Assembly (NCBI GenBank): GCA_947632165.1
Contig: CANROI010000044.1
Coordinates: 1 to 9,273 of the forward strand
Direction of reading: 5' to 3'
Length of the DNA stretch: 9,273 nucleotides
DNA from: an uncultured Clostridia bacterium
GTDB lineage: Bacteria; Bacillota; Clostridia; Christensenellales; Borkfalkiaceae
Both the position numbers and the translations under genes were made by a program. Below the pieces are notes generated by a model. It made no database searches, was not told the DNA's origin, and worked only from the letters and a program-made list of their open reading frames with translations. Shown here one piece after another: positions 1 to 5,722 of this stretch (position 1 is the stretch's first letter; each line of letters starts with the position of its first letter).

Positions 1-2782
1 CGTTATAGCGCGAAACATAGTTCGAGCCGCTCTCCGTTCTGAGCACGATGAAGTCGAAGGAGAGCCCCTCCGCCTCAAAGTGACTGACCTGCGTGCCTAA
101 CGCGCCGGGCTCTTCCGAAACGGTGACTTTGCCGTAAGTTTCCGTGCCGTCTTCGGCGATATAGTATGCGCCGCCCTTGCCGTCGAAGCGCATGGAAAGC
201 TCGGAGGCGGTGCCGTCCGCATTGCGGAAGGCGACTTCGCCGATGATCCCCGTGAGCCGTATAAACTGCTTGTTGCCCTCGTCGAGCTCGACATAGATCG
301 CATCGCCGCCCACGACGGTGATCGTCGTGATGCCGGTCGACGAAGAGGTGGAACAGACGCCGGAGGAGACGGTGCCGTCCGCCGCGACGTACACGGCGAA
401 CCCGTTCACGAGGGACAGGGTCTCTCCGAGCTCGGAAGTGTATTTCTGCTCGTAGTCGGTCTCTTCTCCATTCGCCGTCACGGAGCACCAATAGGTGATC
501 GCATAGGTGGTGGAAGCTCCGCTTACAGAGGAAGTGGCTCTGACCGTCCCGAGCCCGAAGGTGAACGCCGTCAGCGTGGACAGATCGACGGGAACTGTCG
601 CCTCGCCCGTCTCGAAGTGCTCGGTCAGGGTGACAAGATACCGGTCGGTCTCCGGATTGTAGATGCAGGTGCCCGTCGCCGCCTTGACGTAGACGTGCTC
701 TGCGTTGTAGACATAGAGGTCTGCGGTGGCCGCGCCCGTCCGCACGGTGATCAGAGAGGCATAGACGGTGTTCCCTGCCGTATAGTAGTATTCGGCATAC
801 TCGGCGCCGAGCGCCTCATAGTTGTAGTGATAGACGATCTCGTCGTCTGACGTCTCCTTCTCGGACGTGAGGCGGAAGGTATAGCCCTTGCCGCCCGTGG
901 TAAAGCGCACGAGCGTCCCGCCGAAGACAGAATCCTCATAGGTATAGAAGCCCTCTACGGTCCCGCCCTCTTCCTGATAGGCCACGCGGCAGAGGCCGTC
1001 GAGCGTGAGCTCGCCGCCCGCCCCCGTGAAGGTATGGTTGAGCGCGGATTCATAGAGCATATAGCCCATTCTTCCGTTCTCATTCATGATGCGGATGCTC
1101 ACCCGTTCGCCGGAGCCGGAGCTGAGGTAATAGGTCCCGTCTTCCGCTTTGTAGTAGCTGTACTCATATTCCGCCGTTCCGGTGTTGTAGACCGCCGTCG
1201 TGAAGCCGTCGAGGGTCATCGTGTACGCGCTGATGAAGTAGGCCAGGCCCGTTTCGCCCGAATCCGCCGTCGAAACGGCGAAGCGGAGCAGGGGGCCCCA
1301 GCCGAGCTCTTCGTCGTTGCGCACGAGGAACACGGCCCGGCTCACGCCGCTCGAGACATCCGTCACCGAGTCAAACCTGATCGTGAGCGTCTGCCCCGTG
1401 AGCTCGCCCGTCGTGAACGTGGCGACATAGTTTCCGTCTTCGTCGATGACATACGTCCCCTCGGATTCCGAACTGAGCTGCGCCCTCTTCACCGAATATT
1501 CGATCCCGTTGTATTGGTCGAGATAGACGGTTGTGGATTCATCGACCCCGCGCCCCGGCACATAGTGGGTGTAAGAGCTGCTCTCGCGCACCTCGCTGTA
1601 GTACATGAAGGTCCCGTCGGAATTGATTTTGCCCTCCATGAGGATATTCTCGTCCTCGTCTTCGAAGTAGAAAGAGCCGCTTTTTGCGGTATATTCGCCC
1701 TTGAAGTACTTTCCGCCGCGGACGAGATAGATGACTTCGGAGTTCTCGTCGAGGAGATAGAGATAGTCTCCCCCGCCGAACAGGTCGCGGTAGCCCTTGT
1801 TCCAGACGGCATAGAGGTTGGTGTTGTCCTCTACCGTGATGCTCGGAGCTTCGACGGGTTCGCCGCCGTTATAGCACAATGCCTCGAGCACGTTGACGGG
1901 ATATGCGACGCTGCCCGCGATGTTGGTCGCCCAGCCCGCAAGGCAATAGCCCTCGAGCGTGAAGAGATCGGTGGGCAGCTCTACCGTCTCGCCGAAGATA
2001 TAGCTCCGCTCCTCCGTGCGGCTTTCCCCTTCGGGGAAATTGGCAAAGAACACGATGGTATAGGAGTTGCGGTCGAAATAGAGACGGAACACATTCTCCG
2101 AGGCGTTCTCGGAGAGGCGCTTGGTCTTGACGGAATCGCTCTTATCGACGACGCTGAAGCCCTTGCGCTCCACCGTGGGGGTGAAGTCGGCGCCGGCGTA
2201 CTCATAGCCCGTCACGTTCTCCGCCTTCTCATAGCCGTCGCCGCCGAGCTTCTGCTCGTAGACTTCCACCGTGTAGCCGACCTTATAGCGGGCGGTGAGT
2301 TCGATGCCCGCGCTCGTCATGACGGTGTTCTCGGAGAGCTGCGTATCGCCCACGAACCATGCGCCGAACTCGAACCCGCTCTTTACGGGAACATAGCTCT
2401 GCATGAAGCGGTAGACGTTCTCCCCCTCCTTCAGATAGAGCTTGGGCGCGTCGAGCGTGCCGCCGTCGAGGTCGAGTTTGATCTCGAACATCTGCTCCCA
2501 TTTTGCATAGAATGTGACGTTGGCCTCCGCCCGATAGGTGCCGCCGACCGCGCTGCCCGTCAGGTCTTTATCCAAAAACCAACCCTCGAAGCTGTAGCCT
2601 TCGCGGACGGGCGTGGGAAGGGTGTAATCTTCCCCGATCGTGACCTCGACGCTCTCGATCGGGTCGCCGCCGTTCGTCTCAAACCGCAGCTTGGCCTGAT
2701 CGCCGCACGCTGCGAAGAGCAGACACATGGCGCCCAACACGGTTGCCGTGATCAATAACAGATATCTCTTCCACTTTTTCAT
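1..2782 (-). CDS. Large InlB-repeat surface lipoprotein, 3' end beyond window
   Basis: The frame is open from ATG at 2782 to the left edge, giving 927 visible codons and no stop, so the C-terminus is missing. Residues 1-26 form a lipoprotein signal peptide: basic start MKKWKR, hydrophobic core, then LLFAAC with the modified Cys at 26 (Phe at -3 is slightly atypical). Residues 31-97, 99-166 and 241-328 are InlB/Flg_new-type B-repeats, with the GYSFEGW...FYAKW pattern clearest in the first. Residues 169-238 are a related beta module (YTVEVYEQ...) resembling MucBP-like linkers. From about 329 onward the chain is rich in Tyr, Thr and Gly with recurring TLDG-type units (523-526, 593-596), probably a long beta-repeat stalk. 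The start is set by AAGGAG six bases upstream and by the signal peptide. An in-frame ATG at 2824 would add 14 residues but has no Shine-Dalgarno and would bury the signal peptide. The likely role is a cell-surface adhesin or scaffold; the ligand is unknown. Confidence 0.88.
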   Translation of the reverse strand, partial: MKKWKRYLLLITATVLGAMCLLFAACGDQAKLRFETNGGDPIESVEVTIGEDYTLPTPVREGYSFEGWFLDKDLTGSAVGGTYRAEANVTFYAKWEQMFEIKLDLDGGTLDAPKLYLKEGENVYRFMQSYVPVKSGFEFGAWFVGDTQLSENTVMTSAGIELTARYKVGYTVEVYEQKLGGDGYEKAENVTGYEYAGADFTPTVERKGFSVVDKSDSVKTKRLSENASENVFRLYFDRNSYTIVFFANFPEGESRTEERSYIFGETVELPTDLFTLEGYCLAGWATNIAGSVAYPVNVLEALCYNGGEPVEAPSITVEDNTNLYAVWNKGYRDLFGGGDYLYLLDENSEVIYLVRGGKYFKGEYTAKSGSFYFEDEDENILMEGKINSDGTFMYYSEVRESSSYTHYVPGRGVDESTTVYLDQYNGIEYSVKRAQLSSESEGTYVIDEDGNYVATFTTGELTGQTLTIRFDSVTDVSSGVSRAVFLVRNDEELGWGPLLRFAVSTADSGETGLAYFISAYTMTLDGFTTAVYNTGTAEYEYSYYKAEDGTYYLSSGSGERVSIRIMNENGRMGYMLYESALNHTFTGAGGELTLDGLCRVAYQEEGGTVEGFYTYEDSVFGGTLVRFTTGGKGYTFRLTSEKETSDDEIVYHYNYEALGAEYAEYYYTAGNTVYASLITVRTGAATADLYVYNAEHVYVKAATGTCIYNPETDRYLVTLTEHFETGEATVPVDLSTLTAFTFGLGTVRATSSVSGASTTYAITYWCSVTANGEETDYEQKYTSELGETLSLVNGFAVYVAADGTVSSGVCSTSSSTGITTITVVGGDAIYVELDEGNKQFIRLTGIIGEVAFRNADGTASELSMRFDGKGGAYYIAEDGTETYGKVTVSEEPGALGTQVSHFEAEGLSFDFIVLRTESGSNYVSRYN
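1799..2692 (-). repeat. InlB/Flg_new-type repeat modules in the lipoprotein N-terminal half
   Basis: Four consecutive protein modules cover residues 31-328. Modules 1 (31-97) and 2 (99-166) are about 67 residues long and share the order hydrophobic strand, small-residue turn (TNGGD or LDGGT), GY/GF-x-F-x-x-W/AW, then a closing FYAKW or LTARYK strand. Module 3 (169-238) is the variant that begins YTVEVYEQ and ends RLYFDRN. Module 4 (241-328) is stretched to about 88 residues and keeps GYCLAGWAT and LYAVW. These modules are known as beta-grasp-like stalk units in Listeria, Bacteroides and clostridial surface proteins. The copies are diverged at DNA level, so recent duplication is not indicated. 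Confidence 0.8.
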
Positions 2783-2788
2783 GAAAAA

Positions 2789-2794
2789 CTCCTT
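2789..2794 (-). promoter_or_regulatory. Ribosome binding site of the InlB-repeat lipoprotein
   Basis: On the minus strand this reads AAGGAG, followed by TTTTTC and ATG, a six-base spacer. It decides the start at 2782 over the in-frame ATG at 2824, which is preceded only by AAAAAGAC. The site lies one base downstream of a strong GC hairpin, so access to it may depend on that structure. Confidence 0.8.
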
Positions 2795-2795
2795 C

Positions 2796-2816
2796 GCCGC
2801 CGGGCGCGCCGGCGGC
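2796..2816 (-). promoter_or_regulatory. Perfect GC hairpin abutting the lipoprotein ribosome binding site
   Basis: On the minus strand, GCCGCCGG and CCGGCGGC form an uninterrupted 8-bp all-GC stem closed by the loop CGCGC. The base of the stem is one nucleotide from AAGGAG. It is not a standard intrinsic terminator, because the five-U run comes only after the Shine-Dalgarno, seven bases past the stem. It could shield or present the ribosome binding site, stabilise a processed 5' end, or give weak attenuation. The stem is seen directly; its role is inferred. Confidence 0.55.
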
Positions 2817-2837
2817 TGTATCATGTCTTTTTATATT

Positions 2838-2854
2838 TGTCCGTTCCTCGGACA
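2838..2854 (-). promoter_or_regulatory. Small intergenic hairpin after the LRR lipoprotein gene
   Basis: TGTCCG, loop AGGAA, CGGACA gives a 6-bp perfect stem 18 bases past the LRR gene stop. On the minus strand it is followed by AATATAAAAAG, which has no U tract, so it is a poor intrinsic terminator. The A/T-rich patch after it contains TATAAA (2830-2835), which could act as a -10 box for the next gene. However, the position 17 bases upstream reads CGGCTG, not a recognisable -35, so no promoter is called. The stem may protect the 3' end of the upstream message. Confidence 0.4.
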
Positions 2855-2872
2855 GCCGCACTCCAAGCGCGC

Positions 2873-5722
2873 TTATCCGAAAAGGTCGCCGAAGGGATTG
2901 CCGGAGGAGGGCCCGGGGATGGTCGGAAGATCCGGTTCCTGAGGTTCCTCTTCGCTCTCTGCCCAGACGGCATAGAGCACCGTTCCGAAGGGCACGCGAT
3001 AGAGTTCGTTCGGCTGATATTCCGCCTCTGCGGCGCCCGGCGCCGTTGCCCAGCCGACGAAGTCGTACCCCGTGCGGGCTGGCGCGGAGATCCCGCCCTG
3101 CGCATATACGAACTGCGCGGTCTGCTCGTTCAGCGTCATCGAGACGACGTACCCTTCTTCGGAGAGCGTGCTCTGCCACATGACGGGGCGGTAGGAGGAA
3201 TTCCAGGTCCCGCTCCATTCGGGCGCCTGCTCCGCGGCGCTGTAGAACGTGAGTTTGAGGCAGCCGTAGAAGGCGTGGTTGCCGATCCATTCGGGCAAGC
3301 CGCGGAACACGACCGAACGAAGCTCCTTGCAGCCCTTGAAAGCGTATTCGCCGATCGAGAGAACGCTCTCCGGGATCACGAGCGCGCTCAAGCACTCATT
3401 CCCGCAGAAGGCGTATCTGCCGATCTCGGTCACGCTGCCCAAAGAGAGGTAGCGCAGGTTGACGCATTGATAGAATGCGAAGTCCCCCACTTTTTTGAGG
3501 GTGTCGGGAAGTTCGAGCTTCCAGAGCGAGGTGCAGTTGCGGAACGCCTGTTCGCCGATCTCCTCGAGCCCGGAGCCGAACTTGATTGTGCGGAGATTCT
3601 CGCACTTTGCGAATGAACGGAAGCCGAGGCTCGTGAGTGAATCGGGCAAGGTGAGCTCGGTGATCCCGTATATGCGGTAGAACCCATCGTCGCCGATGGT
3701 CTCGAGGCAGTCGCTGAAGGCGATGCTCTTGATGTTCGTGCAGCCGTAGAAGGCGCGCCAGCCCACTTCGGTGAGAGAGGTCTCCGAGAAGTCGAGCTCG
3801 TTGAGGCTGCTGCAGCAATAGAATGCATAATCCCCGATCGAGGTGAGCCGCGTGGGGAAATTGACGTTGAACAGGGATTCGCATCTGAAGAAGGTGTATG
3901 GCTCGATCCGCCTCAGGTTGCGGTTGAGGCTGATGAGCGAGAGCCCTCTGCAGCCGAAGAAGGCGCCCGCGCCGAGATGTTCGGCCCGGTTGAGCCCGAC
4001 CAGATTCTCGAGATCTGCGCAATCATAGAAGGCATAGTTCGCGACCCCGGCGACCTCATCACTGAGTTGAACGGTGCCCGCGCACTTCTCCGCATCGGCG
4101 CCCACGACCCAATTCCCAGCGTAGACCACGCCGTATTCGTCCGGTTTGCTCCAGAGCGCCGTCTCATAAAAGGCGTCCGTCCCCACTTCGGTGACCGTCT
4201 CGGGGATGAGCGCATCCGAGAATTGGTTGTTGTCGAGCAGCGGGCAATAGGCGAAGGCATAGTTGTCGATCTTCTTGAGCCCGCTCGCAAACTGCACATT
4301 GGAGAGCAGGGTGTTCGAGGCAAACGCGGAAACGCCGATGTATTCCACGCTGTCCGGCCCCGCGAGCACGCGGGTCAGCATGGGATTGGCATAGAAGGCA
4401 TAGTCCCCGATGTACTTCAGCGTCTCGGGGAACTCCACCCGTTCGAGTTTGGGGCAGCCGATGAAGATCCAGCCCGCGATGCCGACGAGGCCTTCCTCGA
4501 AGTCGGAGGGCATGATGCGCTGCACCTCCCCCATCTTCTCCGTAGTGGCGCCGACGAGCCAATGATCGGCATAGATGAGGCCGTTTTCTCGCTGATTCTC
4601 ATAGAGTTTCGTAAAGTCGAAGGCGTATTGGCCGATCTTCGTGAGCGAATCGGGCAGATCGATCTCCCCGAGCGTTGAGTCGCCGTAGAAGCAATAGGCC
4701 GAAAGCGTCTCGACCCCCTCCGGAACGGTGAGCGAGGCGAGGGCGTCGCATCTTGCGAAGGCATATTCGCCGATCGTCTTCAGCGCGCCCGCTTCCCCGA
4801 ATTGGACGTCCGTCAGGGCGGGGTCGTTGTAGAAGGCATTGTTGCCCAACGATGCAACGCCGTCTCCGAGCTTCACCGAGCGGAGCTGCTCCTCCAGCGA
4901 AAACGCATATTCGCCGATCGAGACGACGGAATCGGGGATCGTGATCTCCTCGAGCGCCGAGCAATAGTAGAAGGCGGATTCGCCGATCTCCTCGAGCCCC
5001 TCTTCGAGCCCGACTTCCCCGAGCGCATAGCAATAGGCAAAGGCGTTCTTCGGAACGGAAGTGATCGAAGCGGGGATATGGATCGACTTGAGGGATTGGC
5101 AGCCCTGGAATGCGGCGTCGCCGATCGACTGCACCTTGTCGGTGAGCGTCACCGATTCGAGCGCGGTGCACTGATAGAACGCGTTCGCGCCGATGGAAGT
5201 GACCCGCTTGCCGATGACGACGTTTACGATGCTGCGGCTCGAACGGAACGCGCCGTCGTTGATCTTCGTCACGGGCTTGCCGCGGTAGATCTCCTCGATC
5301 TCGAAGTCGCCCGAAGCGGTGCCGACCCGGTTGAGCTGATATTCCGTGTTGTTGTTGATGAGGGTATAGATGCAGCCCGTCTCGTAGTCCTTGTGGAAGC
5401 TGACGGGCTCCGACCACCTCGATTCGCTGGCATTCTGCCTGCCGCCGACCGCCATGACCCGGATCTCGTAGTCCCCTTCGTCGAGCCCCGCGAGCGCATA
5501 GCTCGTGCGGCGCGAAGTACGTTCGGGCATGGTCTCTCCGCCGACGGGCGTGATCTCGACCCGGTAGGAGCGCGCGTCCTCGACGGGGCTCCAGCTGAGG
5601 TTGTAGTTCTCGTCGATGCTGAAATCGGTGGGAGTTACGAGCGTGCTGCCCGCGCAGGCGGCCGCGCTCATGGAAAAGACGGCGGTCAGCCCGATTGCCG
5701 CGATCAGATACCGTTTCTTCAT
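2873..5722 (-). CDS. BspA-type leucine-rich-repeat lipoprotein with FN3 and InlB-repeat domains
   Basis: This is a complete 949-residue surface lipoprotein. Residues 1-23 are a signal peptide (MKKRYLIAAIGLTAVFSM...) ending AAAC, with the lipidated Cys at 23. Residues 29-112 are a fibronectin type III-like domain (LSWSPVEDARSYRVEI, then YEIRVMAVGG). Residues 113-828 hold the LRR_5/BspA array, about 27 units with a 23-residue period and the signature IGxxAFxxC. Residues 838-849 (WNSSYRPVMW) match the cap common after such arrays. Residues 857-921 are one InlB-type repeat (GYDFVGWAT...TVLYAVWAE). The Pro/Glu-rich tail 922-949 has no LPxTG motif, so anchoring is by the lipid only. The start overlaps the upstream stop in ATGA and has GGGAGG six bases before it, implying translational coupling to the VWA membrane protein. 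Family members bind host matrix or other bacteria; the ligand here is unknown. Confidence 0.93.
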   Translation of the reverse strand: MKKRYLIAAIGLTAVFSMSAAACAGSTLVTPTDFSIDENYNLSWSPVEDARSYRVEITPVGGETMPERTSRRTSYALAGLDEGDYEIRVMAVGGRQNASESRWSEPVSFHKDYETGCIYTLINNNTEYQLNRVGTASGDFEIEEIYRGKPVTKINDGAFRSSRSIVNVVIGKRVTSIGANAFYQCTALESVTLTDKVQSIGDAAFQGCQSLKSIHIPASITSVPKNAFAYCYALGEVGLEEGLEEIGESAFYYCSALEEITIPDSVVSIGEYAFSLEEQLRSVKLGDGVASLGNNAFYNDPALTDVQFGEAGALKTIGEYAFARCDALASLTVPEGVETLSAYCFYGDSTLGEIDLPDSLTKIGQYAFDFTKLYENQRENGLIYADHWLVGATTEKMGEVQRIMPSDFEEGLVGIAGWIFIGCPKLERVEFPETLKYIGDYAFYANPMLTRVLAGPDSVEYIGVSAFASNTLLSNVQFASGLKKIDNYAFAYCPLLDNNQFSDALIPETVTEVGTDAFYETALWSKPDEYGVVYAGNWVVGADAEKCAGTVQLSDEVAGVANYAFYDCADLENLVGLNRAEHLGAGAFFGCRGLSLISLNRNLRRIEPYTFFRCESLFNVNFPTRLTSIGDYAFYCCSSLNELDFSETSLTEVGWRAFYGCTNIKSIAFSDCLETIGDDGFYRIYGITELTLPDSLTSLGFRSFAKCENLRTIKFGSGLEEIGEQAFRNCTSLWKLELPDTLKKVGDFAFYQCVNLRYLSLGSVTEIGRYAFCGNECLSALVIPESVLSIGEYAFKGCKELRSVVFRGLPEWIGNHAFYGCLKLTFYSAAEQAPEWSGTWNSSYRPVMWQSTLSEEGYVVSMTLNEQTAQFVYAQGGISAPARTGYDFVGWATAPGAAEAEYQPNELYRVPFGTVLYAVWAESEEEPQEPDLPTIPGPSSGNPFGDLFG
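2960..3154 (-). repeat. C-terminal InlB/Flg_new-type repeat of the LRR lipoprotein
   Basis: Residues 857-921 carry the single B-repeat, with GGISAPARTGYDFVGWAT in the middle and TVLYAVWAE at the end. It has the same module type as the repeats at the start of the next lipoprotein (GYCLAGWAT, LYAVWNKG), linking the two genes by domain content. Confidence 0.8.
3551..3571 (-). repeat. 21-base exact repeat, copy 1 (inside the LRR array)
   Basis: This stretch is identical over 21 bases to 4979-4999, in the same orientation and reading frame. Both copies encode the GLEEIGE segment of an LRR unit (residues 718-724 and 242-248). The copies are 1428 bases apart, so recombination between them would delete 476 codons in frame. 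Confidence 0.85.
4064..4162 (-). repeat. LRR-interrupting insert, copy 2
   Basis: Residues 521-553 (TALWSKPDEYGVVYAGNWVV...VQL) break the 23-residue LRR period and align with residues 371-403. The two share T-x-L-W/Y, Y/N-G-V/I-V/I-YA, NW/HW-V/L-VGA and V-Q-L/I at equivalent positions. Inserts of this kind occur in other BspA-family arrays and probably add a protruding beta hairpin. Confidence 0.7.
4514..4612 (-). repeat. LRR-interrupting insert, copy 1
   Basis: Residues 371-403 (TKLYENQRENGLIYADHWLV...VQRI) are the partner of the insert at 4064-4162, exactly 150 residues upstream in the protein. They separate the LRR unit with AF at 367 from the degenerate unit WIFIGCPK at 417-424. Confidence 0.7.
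4979..4999 (-). repeat. 21-base exact repeat, copy 2 (inside the LRR array)
   Basis: This is the partner of the stretch at 3551-3571. Flanking bases differ immediately on both sides, so the identity probably reflects constrained LRR coding plus biased codon choice and not a recent duplication. Confidence 0.85.
5719..5722 (-). other. ATGA stop/start overlap coupling the VWA and LRR genes
   Basis: On the minus strand the four bases read ATGA. ATG starts the LRR lipoprotein and TGA ends the VWA membrane protein. Such overlaps usually allow re-initiation by the terminating ribosome and tie the output of the two proteins together. Confidence 0.9.

Larger units (their letters stand above)
3239..5272 (-). 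repeat. LRR_5/BspA leucine-rich-repeat array
   Basis: About 27 units span residues 151-828. The AF (or CF, TF, SF, GF, IF) dyad falls at residues 159, 181, 204, 227, 250, 273, 296, 321, 344, 367, 418, 442, 466, 489, 517, 564, 587, 610, 633, 657, 680, 703, 726, 749, 771, 794 and 817. Spacing is 22-25 residues except for one 28-residue step and two long gaps (51 and 47) that hold a second type of unit. A Cys four residues after the Phe is kept in most units. At DNA level, phrases such as ATTCGCCGATCG (reference strand) recur. Confidence 0.88.

Noticed and set aside
1034..2758. 574-codon plus-strand open frame
   Set aside because: It is the exact codon-register complement of a minus-strand gene with a signal peptide, InlB repeats and a good ribosome binding site. 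Its own translation shows no recognisable domain, and no ribosome binding site was seen.
2822..2824. Upstream in-frame ATG for the InlB-repeat lipoprotein
   Set aside because: It lacks a Shine-Dalgarno and would put 14 Pro/Ala-rich residues ahead of a clean lipoprotein signal peptide; ATG at 2782 has AAGGAG at ideal spacing.
2838..2854. Possible intrinsic terminator after the LRR gene
   Set aside because: The 6-bp stem is followed by AATATAAAAAG on the transcribed strand, with no U tract. The GC hairpin at 2796-2816 likewise lacks an adjacent U run.
2830..2858. Possible promoter for the second lipoprotein (TATAAA at 2830-2835)
   Set aside because: No acceptable -35 at 16-18 bases spacing; the hexamer there is CGGCTG.
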